46,717 bases of DNA from Anaerorhabdus sp964386325 (GTDB taxonomy: Bacteria; Bacillota_I; Bacilli_A; Erysipelotrichales; Erysipelotrichaceae): NCBI GenBank assembly GCA_964386325.1, contig CAYLQY010000018.1, forward strand, positions 1 to 46,717, written 5' to 3'. The notes under the pieces were generated by a model that did no database searches, had not been told where the DNA came from, and worked only from the letters and a program-made list of their open reading frames with translations. Made by a program: the position numbers and the translations under genes. Positions 8,380 to 16,422 of this stretch are shown here, one piece after another (the first letter of the stretch is position 1; every line of letters begins with the position of its first letter).

Positions 8380-8697
8380 ATGGACTTTACGACATTGCCT
8401 CCCCTATTCTGGATTTTCTATTATATGTTAGTTATTCTCTTAATTTTTTATTTCATGACATCTCTACGAAATATAAAGTTCAAAATTATTTCAATTATCT
8501 CGCTTGCAGCTATTTTAATACTATTACCCTATCAAATTTTTATCACCCTCGGGCGAACTCCTGGATGCAACGAATTTGTATATTTATTTGAATTATTTTT
8601 CAACATGAATATTCATGCAGTATTTATTCTATTTCTTTATCTCTTTATTATCATTTCATTCATGTATACATTAATACAAAATAGAGTGTCCAATTAG
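8380..8697 (+). CDS. small hydrophobic membrane protein, unknown function
   Basis: A 105-residue protein with about three predicted membrane helices (near residues 10-28, 34-54 and 78-98) and short charged loops. I know no family for it. A good AAAGGAG ribosome binding site lies before the ATG. It is on the plus strand after the 7511 gene, and the 98 bases between them hold no clear promoter, so joint transcription is possible. Its stop codon lies within the loop of a strong bidirectional terminator shared with the convergent XRE gene. Confidence 0.75.
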   Translation: MDFTTLPPLFWIFYYMLVILLIFYFMTSLRNIKFKIISIISLAAILILLPYQIFITLGRTPGCNEFVYLFELFFNMNIHAVFILFLYLFIIISFMYTLIQNRVSN

Positions 8698-8709
8698 GAC
8701 ACTCTATTT
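8679..8709. terminator. bidirectional terminator containing both stop codons
   Basis: A perfect 13-bp stem AAATAGAGTGTCC / GGACACTCTATTT with a 5-base loop. The plus gene stop (8695-8697) falls in the loop and the minus gene stop (8704-8706) in the stem. Confidence 0.85.
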
Positions 8710-9738
8710 AAATTTCTCAATGATTTTTTTAAATTCCAAAGTATCTCTTATAAAATCAACTTCTTCATCTTTCTCTAAAGATGCAATGATAGATTTTAGT
8801 TGTTCATCGTTGAACATATTATTTTCTTTTACTTTTACATTTGAATATAATGCTGACTTTAATTCCCACGGTTTTGTTATATTCTCCATCATTTTTGCAA
8901 ACACTTCAAGAGCACGCGTTTTATCTTGTTTCTTTACAGCAATACGGTATTCTGCAATATCCGCATAAGAATGCATAAGATCAAAACATTCCGTATGACT
9001 CATTAACTTTTTAGAAAAATACTCTGCTTCTTCAAGTCTTCCAACTTCCGCAAGGGTATTAATTGACAATACAAGTAAGTTTTGAATCTTTACCGCTTCT
9101 GCTAAAAGCTTAGTTTCTAATTTTTCTAATGCATCCTCATATTTCTTTTCATTTGAAAGTATTGTTACTTCCAATGCTGTTTTATCTATGGAAAAATCAA
9201 TAATTCTATTCAAATATTCTTCTGCCTCACGATAATTATCTGCTTTACAAGCATTAGCAGCTAACATATGTAATGCAAAGTTACTTATCTGCAAATCTTT
9301 ACTATCTACACATTGCATAAGTAAATCATTTAATTTAACCAAATACTCCTCTTGATTAGGTGGTATATTGAAATTAATAGCACCTAATAACACTGTAGCA
9401 ATTGTATACTTAAGGCGATCATTATTAGGAAACTCTTTAATTTTCGCAATTGCCTTATCATAAATTGTTTCAAACTCACACTTGAAAAAATCATTACTCA
9501 GTTCATTCACAAATGTTGCAATTTCTAAATCAGATAAATCTTCTTGAAAAGATAATAATGTATTCAAATCTGTTTTAAGTAATCGCGCCAATGCAGGCAG
9601 AAGAGATATATCAGGAAACGATTTTCCAGACTCCCATTTATTTACAGCTGGTGTTGAAACATTTAAATATGATGCAACTTGTTCTTGCGTAAATCCTAAT
9701 TCTTTTCTTTTTGTTGAAATTATTTCATTTATTTTCAT
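8704..9738 (-). CDS. XRE-family helix-turn-helix regulator with helical repeat domain
   Basis: Residues about 5-60 form a Cro/CI-type helix-turn-helix (KRKELGFTQEQVASYLNVS, then VNKWESGKSFPDI). The remaining 280 residues are alpha-helical with TPR-like character and could bind a peptide or metabolite. The protein is 344 residues, typical of Firmicutes regulators sitting beside ABC exporters. It follows the ABC exporter genes on the same strand after a 108-base gap. That gap carries a 14-bp palindrome and a 13-base sequence also found before the exporter operon, so it probably regulates itself and the exporter. Confidence 0.85.
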   Translation of the reverse strand: MKINEIISTKRKELGFTQEQVASYLNVSTPAVNKWESGKSFPDISLLPALARLLKTDLNTLLSFQEDLSDLEIATFVNELSNDFFKCEFETIYDKAIAKIKEFPNNDRLKYTIATVLLGAINFNIPPNQEEYLVKLNDLLMQCVDSKDLQISNFALHMLAANACKADNYREAEEYLNRIIDFSIDKTALEVTILSNEKKYEDALEKLETKLLAEAVKIQNLLVLSINTLAEVGRLEEAEYFSKKLMSHTECFDLMHSYADIAEYRIAVKKQDKTRALEVFAKMMENITKPWELKSALYSNVKVKENNMFNDEQLKSIIASLEKDEEVDFIRDTLEFKKIIEKFK

Positions 9739-9792
9739 AATAGCTCCAGTCTAAGCATGGCCATTGCTTACCTAAATTCTAACGAGCAATTG

Positions 9793-9824
9793 TCATTAGC
9801 ACAATAGACCTTTAGTTAACTAAA
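9793..9824. promoter_or_regulatory. operator-like region of the XRE gene
   Basis: Contains a perfect palindrome TTTAGTTAACTAAA (9811-9824), an overlapping ACCTTTAGTTAAC motif (9808-9820) and TCATTAGCACAAT (9793-9805). The last two recur upstream of the exporter operon at 11218-11305. Confidence 0.55.
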
Positions 9825-9846
9825 AGCATATTTTTTTAACTTATAA

Positions 9847-10521
9847 TTAATTTCGACAAATAAATTTATTTTTTTTGAACAAAATTGCAACGCAACCAAG
9901 CAAAGCTACACTAATAATAAAAAGAACTATTAATTCAATCGCCTCGCTATTCATTCCCATTATTTCAAATATTTTGTAAACAAGAAAATAAATGGAAAAA
10001 CACACTATCCCATATAAACTTGCATTTTTCTCGTCATGAATGAGTAATGAGAACGCAAACCCTATTGTTGTGCCAATCACGCATGCAAAACATACTTTAC
10101 TAATAAACAAGATATTAAACATTGAAATTGTTTTTATATCAATGAGTGTCAAAAGAATTTGATTAACAATAAATAAAAGAATAAGAGCTATAAATGTCAT
10201 AATCAAGTTACTAATGAATTTGCTAATTACAATCTGGCTCTTCTTTAGATAAGTATTTATGAAAAATCGCTCATAAATACCAGATTTCACATCACGGTGA
10301 ACTTGAAATAAAGTAGTTTCAACATAGAGAATACTGACAAATACCAATATAATTACTTCTACCATAACAAATTGATCAGCAAGAATCATCTCCTTATTTC
10401 CCATTATGCTGAACATGAAGTTGGGAAAAATAATCGCGATAATCAAAACATACATTATTTTCCAATAGTTGTTTTTATATTCATAGAAATCCTTTAACAA
10501 CAACGTTTTAATATTTTTCAA
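9847..10521 (-). CDS. ABC-2 type transporter permease
   Basis: A 224-residue membrane protein with about six hydrophobic helices, the size and shape of a small ABC-2 permease. It should form an export channel with the ATPase encoded just upstream. The open frame extends to 10560, but the AGGAG ribosome binding site best fits the TTG at 10521 (MKNIKTLLLKDFYEYKNNY), giving a 14-base overlap with the ATPase gene. Such pairs next to an XRE regulator often export peptides or confer resistance; the substrate here is unknown. Confidence 0.8.
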   Translation of the reverse strand: MKNIKTLLLKDFYEYKNNYWKIMYVLIIAIIFPNFMFSIMGNKEMILADQFVMVEVIILVFVSILYVETTLFQVHRDVKSGIYERFFINTYLKKSQIVISKFISNLIMTFIALILLFIVNQILLTLIDIKTISMFNILFISKVCFACVIGTTIGFAFSLLIHDEKNASLYGIVCFSIYFLVYKIFEIMGMNSEAIELIVLFIISVALLGCVAILFKKNKFICRN

Positions 10522-11203
10522 CTTCACCACTCCTATCTGTAAAATCATTATATAGTTCAACTAAATCTACCACTTTTTTTATTTCTCCACTGTAAACCAA
10601 TTTTCCATTATTTATAATTAAAATTACATCTCCAATTGATTTCATTAAATCTATATCATGTGTTGCAATGATTTGAATCTTAGATTTTTTCTTTAACTCT
10701 CTTATAAATTCTATTAATAATTCTTTTGATGTAATATCAATTCCATTTGTAGGTTCATCATAGAAAATAGCATTCGAATAGTGTGTATCTGCCGTCATAA
10801 TACTAAGTCTTTTTCTTTGACCATTTGAAAGCGAGTTAACGCGTGCATCCTTTTTATCATTTAGTTTCCATTTTTCAATCATTTTTTTACAAGTAGTATT
10901 ACTGTCTTTCATGTCATAATTATTTAACTTATAAAATATTTCCAAGTTTTCTTTCACTGTTAAATAATTGTATATACCATCAAAATCAGGGATATATGAA
11001 TACCGTAAATTATCAAGATTTAAAACAGAACCACTCTTGCATTTAAGAATATTCAAAATACAACGTATCAAAGTTGTTTTACCTGCTCCATTATGTCCTG
11101 CAAGAATATATGTCTTACCCTCTTCAAATGTAAACGTGATATCTTTTAAAACTAATTCATTTTTATAAGAGTAACAAATATTTTTGACCTCTATTTTACT
11201 CAT
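10508..11203 (-). CDS. ABC transporter ATP-binding protein
   Basis: A 231-residue ATPase with Walker A GHNGAGKTTL, signature LSNGQRKRLS (SNGQ rather than SGGQ), Walker B IFYDEPTNGID and the switch His in IATHDID. It powers the ABC-2 permease downstream. The start at 11203 (MSKIEVKNICYSY) is chosen because AAGGGAG sits eight bases before it; the longer frame from 11227 would run through this site. First gene of the exporter operon. Confidence 0.9.
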   Translation of the reverse strand: MSKIEVKNICYSYKNELVLKDITFTFEEGKTYILAGHNGAGKTTLIRCILNILKCKSGSVLNLDNLRYSYIPDFDGIYNYLTVKENLEIFYKLNNYDMKDSNTTCKKMIEKWKLNDKKDARVNSLSNGQRKRLSIMTADTHYSNAIFYDEPTNGIDITSKELLIEFIRELKKKSKIQIIATHDIDLMKSIGDVILIINNGKLVYSGEIKKVVDLVELYNDFTDRSGEVEKY

Positions 11204-11217
11204 TTTCGTATCTCCCT

Positions 11218-11305
11218 TCATTAGCACAATTTTAAAATGTTATATCCCGATAGACAATCGAAACCTAGTTAACTTATATGTCTTATAATTAACCTCTAGT
11301 TAAAC
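11218..11305. promoter_or_regulatory. operator-like repeats upstream of ABC exporter
   Basis: TCATTAGCACAAT (11218-11230) is identical over 13 bases to a site before the XRE gene. Two further copies of the ACC(TCT)TAGTTAAC motif lie at 11263-11273 and 11292-11305. Together with 9808-9820 they look like a shared operator set, probably for the XRE protein. The exact promoter is unclear. Confidence 0.5.
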
Positions 11306-11333
11306 AATACAAAATATACTTATTAACAAAAAA

Positions 11334-11360
11334 AGAGATTTTCAAAGTTGAATAATCTCT
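11334..11360 (-). terminator. terminator after metQ
   Basis: Minus strand AGAGATT / AATCTCT (7 bp, 13-base loop) followed by TTTTTTG, about 18 bases past the metQ stop. Confidence 0.8.
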
Positions 11361-11377
11361 CTTAATTTTATACTTTT

Positions 11378-12235
11378 CTATTCAGCAGGAATAACTGATC
11401 CATCACTGTATGTATCTAAAATGAATTGTTTTACTTCATCAGATTTTAATACTTCGATTAAAGTTACGATTGCTGGATTGTTTTCATTTCCTTCTTTAAC
11501 TGCAACGATATTTACATAAGGATTTGTTGCATCTGCTTGTTCAAGAATAACTGCATCTTTTGTTGGGTTTAAACCAGCTTGGATTGCGTAGTTTCCATTG
11601 ATTGCGACTAAATCGCCTTCACCTTGTTCAAATACTGTTGTAAGAAGTTCTGGTTTTACTTCTTGGAATTTCAAGTTTTTAGGATTATCTACGATATCTT
11701 CAACAGTAGCGTTCAATGCATCTGCACCTTCTTTAAGTGTAATAACACCTGCTTTTTCTAAAATTGATAAGATACGTCCATGGTCAGCAACTGAGTTAGA
11801 AATAATAACTGTTGCACCATCTTTTAATTCCTCAACTGCTTTAATTGTTTTTGAATAGAATCCGAATGGTTCAATATGAATACCACCAGCATTTACAATT
11901 TTATAACCGTTTGCTTCAACTTCTCCATTGAAGAATGGGAGATGTTGGAAATAGTTTGCATCAACTTCACCATCATCTAGAGCTTTGTTGAAAATATAGT
12001 AATCATCTAATACTGTAATTTCAAGGGTGATTCCTTTTTCTTCAAGAATTGGTTTTGCAAATTCAAGAATTTTTGCATGTGGATCAAGTGTTGCAGAAAC
12101 TTTTAAAACTGTCTTATCCGCTGTTGTTCCTGCTTCTGGTGTTGCTGTTGGTTCAGTTGTTGCTGGTTTTGATGAACAAGCTGCAAGACCTACAAGTAAT
12201 AATCCTGCTAAACATGTTTTTAGAATTTTTTTCAT
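11378..12235 (-). CDS. metQ: methionine ABC transporter substrate-binding lipoprotein
   Basis: MetQ (NlpA family) captures methionine outside the membrane and delivers it to MetI/MetN. The 285-residue precursor has a lipoprotein signal, MKKILKTCLAGLLLVGLAAC with the lipidated Cys20, then a Thr/Pro/Ala linker, then the binding domain (for example LDDYYIFNKALDDGEVDANYF split over residues about 80-100). It is the last gene of metNIQ, with an AGGAGG ribosome binding site and a terminator after it. Confidence 0.93.
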   Translation of the reverse strand: MKKILKTCLAGLLLVGLAACSSKPATTEPTATPEAGTTADKTVLKVSATLDPHAKILEFAKPILEEKGITLEITVLDDYYIFNKALDDGEVDANYFQHLPFFNGEVEANGYKIVNAGGIHIEPFGFYSKTIKAVEELKDGATVIISNSVADHGRILSILEKAGVITLKEGADALNATVEDIVDNPKNLKFQEVKPELLTTVFEQGEGDLVAINGNYAIQAGLNPTKDAVILEQADATNPYVNIVAVKEGNENNPAIVTLIEVLKSDEVKQFILDTYSDGSVIPAE

Positions 12236-12253
12236 TTTCTTTTCCTCCTGTTT

Positions 12254-12919
12254 TTAACGTTTGTCTATTTTTTTCACAATTGCATCACCAATTCCTTGAA
12301 TAATAAAGACTATGATGATGATTAGAATTGTTGCACTAATAAGTACAACATTATCTCTTCTGGCAAAGCCATAGAGATAAGCAAGATTTCCTAAACCACC
12401 TGCACCAATGGCACCTGCCATTGCCGTATAGGATACTAATGAAATCCCGGTAACACAAATACCTGAAACTAAAGCTGGTAATGCTTCTGGAATAAGTACT
12501 TTCGTAATAATTTCGAAACGACTTGCACCCATAGCTTTACTTGCTTCAATTGTTCCTTTATCAACTTCCGTAAACGCAATTACTGCAAGCCTTGCGTAGA
12601 AGGGAGTCGCCGCAATGACGAGAGATGGAATTGCAGCTTTGGCCCCAAGCATTGTTCCAACTAACATCTTTGTAAACGGTACAACTAAAATCAAAATAAT
12701 AATAAACGGTATCGCACGTAATACATTGATAATAAAATCTGTTCCAGCATTTAATACTTTATTCTTATACAAACCTTCTGATTGTGTACCGAAGAGTAAC
12801 ACGCCAATAATTAGTCCAAAGACTACCGATAATGCTAATGAAGTGAAAGTCATGAATAAGGTTTCATTTAATGCAGCTACAAGTTGTTCAACATTAATTT
12901 GTTCTAATATTTGGTTCAT
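12254..12919 (-). CDS. metI: methionine ABC transporter permease
   Basis: A 221-residue inner-membrane permease with five or so helices and the conserved cytoplasmic loop EASKAMGASRFEIITKVLIPEA-type coupling motif near residues 125-145, which contacts MetN. It forms the translocation path of the methionine importer. Its ATG overlaps the metN TGA stop by four bases (ATGA), a sign of translational coupling. metQ follows 18 bases later. Confidence 0.94.
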   Translation of the reverse strand: MNQILEQINVEQLVAALNETLFMTFTSLALSVVFGLIIGVLLFGTQSEGLYKNKVLNAGTDFIINVLRAIPFIIILILVVPFTKMLVGTMLGAKAAIPSLVIAATPFYARLAVIAFTEVDKGTIEASKAMGASRFEIITKVLIPEALPALVSGICVTGISLVSYTAMAGAIGAGGLGNLAYLYGFARRDNVVLISATILIIIIVFIIQGIGDAIVKKIDKR

Positions 12920-13932
12920 AGCACATCCACCTTAACCCCTTCTTTTTCAAGTAATTCTGAGAATTCTTTATACTCTGCCTCAGTTCCATCAGATACATGA
13001 GCATAGATAACACCCATGGGTCCAACTTGTGAGTGGGTAATATTTGAATTTACAATACTTACTGGTAATTTTGTTTTTCGTATGACATCTGCAATAATTG
13101 CTCTATTACTGATATCTCCTGTGAAGTTGAGTCGCATGACTTGACCATATGGATAAAGTTTCTTTAGTTCTTTTTTAATCAAATCAATATTTTTTCCATC
13201 GACAGTTTGAACGAATCGTTTAGTTACATCGTTTTGTGGATGTTCGAATATTTCTTTTACAGTACCCAGTTCAACAACTTTTCCTTCACTCATTACCGCA
13301 ACTTTATGACACAGTTTTTGAACAACCTCCATTTGATGAGTAATGACAATCATTGTAATACCATATTCACGATTAATCCGATTTAATAAATCAAGGATTG
13401 AATCCGTTGTTTCTGGATCTAAAGCTGAAGTAGCTTCATCACATAAGAGAATACTTGGATTATTTGCTAATGCTCTAGCAATACCTACTCTTTGTTTTTG
13501 ACCCCCCGATAATTCACTAGGGAAGGCTTTTTCTCTTCCTTCTAAACCAACAAGGCGAATAAGTTTTTGCACTCGCTCTTTTCTTTCTTCTTTTGGAACA
13601 CCTGCAATTTCAAGTGGAAATGCAATATTTTTTTCAACAGTTCTTGACCATAAGAGATTGAAGTGTTGGAATATCATACCGATTTTTTGACGTTTTTTGC
13701 GAAGTAGGCGCGAACCTAAGCTTCCCATTTCTTCATCATCAATAATAATTTTTCCACTACTTTGTTTTTCTAATTGATTGATTATGCGAACTAATGTACT
13801 TTTACCAGCCCCTGAATACCCAATAATTCCAAATATCTCACCATCATAGATTTCAAGATTAACACCGCGTACCGCATGAATATCTTCACCTTTAGAAGAA
13901 AATGTTTTCACAATATCTTGTATTTGTATCAT
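12916..13932 (-). CDS. metN: methionine ABC transporter ATP-binding protein
   Basis: The 338-residue MetN ATPase has Walker A GYSGAGKS (residues 39-46), signature LSGGQKQR, Walker B ILLCDEATSALD and a switch His in VITHQME. The C-terminal 75 residues match the NIL regulatory domain, through which methionine inhibits transport in characterised systems. First gene of metNIQ, with a GGAGG ribosome binding site. Expression is governed by the T-box leader directly upstream. Confidence 0.95.
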   Translation of the reverse strand: MIQIQDIVKTFSSKGEDIHAVRGVNLEIYDGEIFGIIGYSGAGKSTLVRIINQLEKQSSGKIIIDDEEMGSLGSRLLRKKRQKIGMIFQHFNLLWSRTVEKNIAFPLEIAGVPKEERKERVQKLIRLVGLEGREKAFPSELSGGQKQRVGIARALANNPSILLCDEATSALDPETTDSILDLLNRINREYGITMIVITHQMEVVQKLCHKVAVMSEGKVVELGTVKEIFEHPQNDVTKRFVQTVDGKNIDLIKKELKKLYPYGQVMRLNFTGDISNRAIIADVIRKTKLPVSIVNSNITHSQVGPMGVIYAHVSDGTEAEYKEFSELLEKEGVKVDVL

Positions 13933-13958
13933 TTTTCCAACCTCCTTATAAATAAAAA

Positions 13959-14205
13959 ACTCGTCCTATACTAAGGACGAGTGCAATTTCTCGTGTTACC
14001 ACCTTTATTCATAATTACCTCACGATAATTACCTTATCAAGTACATACATACTTTATCACGTTAACGGGTGAATCCGTCATAGCCTAAGTTTCCCTCGGT
14101 ATGCAACTCCAAGACCATTTTCATCTCAACTTCCATTATCCCTTTTCAGCTACCAGGACTCTCTACAAATTTCCGTTGACATTACTTTTCTCTTCAATGT
14201 CTTTA
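13959..14205 (-). ncRNA. T-box leader with Met (AUG) specifier
   Basis: Fills most of the gap between metN and the PHP gene. Minus strand features in order: AGAGAGT and GGTAGCTGAAA of the stem I apex, specifier loop GAAAATGGTCTTGGAG with AUG at 14116-14118, the T-box proper AAAGGTGGTAACACGAGA (13989-14006), then a terminator stem ACTCGTCCT/AGGACGAGT (13959-13982) with a T run. Uncharged tRNA-Met should pair with the AUG and T-box and prevent termination, raising metNIQ when methionine is short. Confidence 0.92.
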
Positions 14206-14210
14206 ACAGT

Positions 14211-14239
14211 AATTTACTCTCTTGAAACATTCTTGTCAA
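14211..14239 (-). promoter_or_regulatory. metNIQ promoter
   Basis: Minus strand consensus TTGACA (14234-14239), 17-base spacer, TAAATT (14211-14216), placed just upstream of the T-box leader and just after the PHP gene stop. Confidence 0.85.
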
Positions 14240-14253
14240 TACTTTTCTGAAAA

Positions 14254-14970
14254 TTATTTCAACTTTAATACTTTTTTTATCATTTCTTCATTATAATTAA
14301 GAATCAACTCTTCGGGAAAATCACATTCCTTAACTAATTCTTCTGCATAATTAACTTTACCTACATCAAATGAGATATGCGCATCACTATCTAAAACCAC
14401 CATGCATCCAACTTTCTTACAAGCAGCTAAAATTTTACGACAATTGGCAGGACCATTGATGCGACTTGCATTTGGACGAAGTGATGAGTTATTAATCTCA
14501 ATCAATTTTCCATTTTCCTTAGCCATAATTGCTAATCTTTCAAAGTCACAAGGATAACGATCATCATCTGGATGTCCAATGATTAAGACATGTGGATTTT
14601 TACACACCCCTTCATAGGCACTCATATTTTCTTCAAGTGTGTGACTAGTACTATAACATGGCGTATGAAAAGATGCTAAACAATAGTCCAAATCTTTAAG
14701 TGTTTTCTCATCTAAATCAACAGTACCTTTTTCATCAATAATATTTAGTTCACAACCTCTTAAAACTCGTACATCTTCTATAATCTCAGGTACAACTTCT
14801 AAATTTTTAAAATGAAAAAAATGCGTTCCACCTGGAATACCTGGTGCATGATCACTCATGCCACAATATTTAAGGCCTTTAAGTTTTGCTTCATGGATAT
14901 TTTCTTGAAGTGAACTATAAGCATGTCCACTACTAATTGTATGGGTATGTAAGTCAATTAAGTTCTTCAT
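14254..14970 (-). CDS. PHP-domain phosphatase (YcdX-like)
   Basis: A 238-residue PHP-family metallohydrolase. The metal ligand motifs are all visible: DLHTHT and a further His near the start, SDHAP, GGTHFFH, a Glu in RGCELN, SFHTPC, GHPDDDR and DSDAH. This pattern fits YcdX-like phosphatases with a trinuclear metal site; histinol-phosphate activity is a less likely alternative because no his genes are near. The start at 14970 (MKNLIDLHTHT) follows a GAGGAA ribosome binding site; the longer frame from 15012 adds an unconserved stretch. Confidence 0.85.
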   Translation of the reverse strand: MKNLIDLHTHTISSGHAYSSLQENIHEAKLKGLKYCGMSDHAPGIPGGTHFFHFKNLEVVPEIIEDVRVLRGCELNIIDEKGTVDLDEKTLKDLDYCLASFHTPCYSTSHTLEENMSAYEGVCKNPHVLIIGHPDDDRYPCDFERLAIMAKENGKLIEINNSSLRPNASRINGPANCRKILAACKKVGCMVVLDSDAHISFDVGKVNYAEELVKECDFPEELILNYNEEMIKKVLKLK

Positions 14971-15052
14971 CTGTATTCCTCGCTTCATCTTGATTATTAT
15001 AGACTTAAACACTGGTTATTACAAGAAAACAACAGTCTTACACCATAAATTA

Positions 15053-15061
15053 TGCTATAAT
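15053..15061 (+). promoter_or_regulatory. promoter of first FemABX gene, extended -10
   Basis: TGCTATAAT on the plus strand, 23 bases before the ATG; no strong -35. Confidence 0.65.
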
Positions 15062-15084
15062 AATGCAGGAAAGTAGGCATTGTT

Positions 15085-16308
15085 ATGAAGTTAGAAAATA
15101 ATTTAAATCGTAAACAATTTGATGAATTTGTACAACATCATGAGTTAAATCACTACATGAAAACAAGTATGTGGGCAAATACTCAAGAAAAGAATACAAT
15201 TCCATTTTTTGTAGGATTTAAAGAAGAAGATAATTTAATTGGAACTGCTCTTGTATTAAAAAAGAAATGGGCAAATAAATCCTATTTATATGTTCCTTGG
15301 GGACCTTGTATTGATTATCATGATTCTTTAAGACTTCTTGAATGTCTTGAACTCTTGAAACAGTTTGCAAAATCTGAAGATTGCTTTATGCTTCGTATTG
15401 ATTTTAATATTTTACGTGTAACCAGAGATATTGATGGAAATCAAATTGAAGGCATTAATAATGAACATATTACCGAAATTATCAAAGAATGCGGTTTTCA
15501 ACATAAAGGATATGGATACGCTTATAACGGTAGCCTCGTAAATCGTTATACCTTAATTACTGATATTTCTAAACCGGTTGAAGAAATATTCAAATCTTAC
15601 GCAAAACCTCGTCAAACTGCAATTAAACGTCATCAAATAATGGGTGTAACTACGCGTTTGGGTACAAATGATGACTTAGATTCTTTATGTGAATTTGAAA
15701 AGGAACTTACAGCATCGCAAGGATTTAAGCCACATAGCAAAGCTTTCTTTAATTTATTGCTTAGCTCATTTAAGGAACACGCTCGTCTTTACATCACAGA
15801 AATTAGCTTAGTAACAATGGTTCAAGGGCTTTCAGATGAAATCAATTCTAAAAAATACGCTAAAGATAAAGAAGCATTAGCTTCCAAGCAAAATGAAATT
15901 GAGAATGCCCTCTTACTACAAAAAAAATACGGTGATGTTGTTGTCATTGCTGCCGGATTATTCTTGTATTTTGGGAATAAATCTTGGGACTTATACACTT
16001 ACAATAAAAAAGAATTTGGCTTTGTTAAACCTGTAGATAACCTTCATTACTTCGCTATGCAAGATATGAAAAATCTTGGCGTAACTGATTACGATATGTG
16101 TGGATTTTCAGGGGTTACCAATAAAGATGATCCATATTATGGCTTATATAGCTATAAACGAACATTTGGAAGTGAATTCACTGAATTCATTGGCGAATTT
16201 GATTATATTCTAAATGAGAAAGATACACTTAACTTTAAAAAGCAAACTCGCTTTATAAGTCGCGTAAAAAGAAAAATTCATTCACTTCGCTATAAGAAGA
16301 AACAGTAA
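15085..16308 (+). CDS. FemABX-family peptidoglycan bridge aminoacyltransferase (copy 1)
   Basis: The 407-residue protein has the two-GNAT-domain layout of Fem enzymes, which use aminoacyl-tRNA to build the cross-bridge on lipid II. Recognisable parts are HYMKTSMWAN near residue 22, YVPWGPCIDY, GYGYAYNGSLVNRYT, a coiled-coil-like helical insert (about 245-280, the tRNA-binding arm of FemA types) and YDMCGFSGV. The tail is basic (RKIHSLRYKKKQ). It is a paralogue of the next gene. The amino acid transferred cannot be told from sequence alone. A terminator follows. Confidence 0.88.
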   Translation: MKLENNLNRKQFDEFVQHHELNHYMKTSMWANTQEKNTIPFFVGFKEEDNLIGTALVLKKKWANKSYLYVPWGPCIDYHDSLRLLECLELLKQFAKSEDCFMLRIDFNILRVTRDIDGNQIEGINNEHITEIIKECGFQHKGYGYAYNGSLVNRYTLITDISKPVEEIFKSYAKPRQTAIKRHQIMGVTTRLGTNDDLDSLCEFEKELTASQGFKPHSKAFFNLLLSSFKEHARLYITEISLVTMVQGLSDEINSKKYAKDKEALASKQNEIENALLLQKKYGDVVVIAAGLFLYFGNKSWDLYTYNKKEFGFVKPVDNLHYFAMQDMKNLGVTDYDMCGFSGVTNKDDPYYGLYSYKRTFGSEFTEFIGEFDYILNEKDTLNFKKQTRFISRVKRKIHSLRYKKKQ

Positions 16309-16310
16309 CT

Positions 16311-16339
16311 GAGTATAAAATCATTTATACTCTTTTTTT
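16311..16339 (+). terminator. terminator between the two FemABX genes
   Basis: GAGTATAAA / TTTATACTC, a 9-bp stem with a 4-base loop, followed by TTTTTTT. Strong intrinsic terminator three bases after the stop. Confidence 0.9.
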
Positions 16340-16344
16340 GTATC

Positions 16345-16399
16345 TTGACACGATAGGTCTATACATGTAGACTAATGTTAAAGGTCTACATTTATAGAC
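16345..16399 (+). promoter_or_regulatory. promoter and paired palindromes of second FemABX gene
   Basis: TTGACA (16345-16350), a 17-base spacer and TAGACT (16368-16373). Palindrome GTCTATACATGTAGAC (16357-16372) covers the -10, and GTCTACATTTATAGAC (16384-16399) covers the likely start site. The second is the first in reverse orientation with one base changed. The arrangement is that of a repressor-controlled promoter. Confidence 0.65.
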
Positions 16400-16422
16400 T
16401 TACAATTAGAGGAGTATCATGT

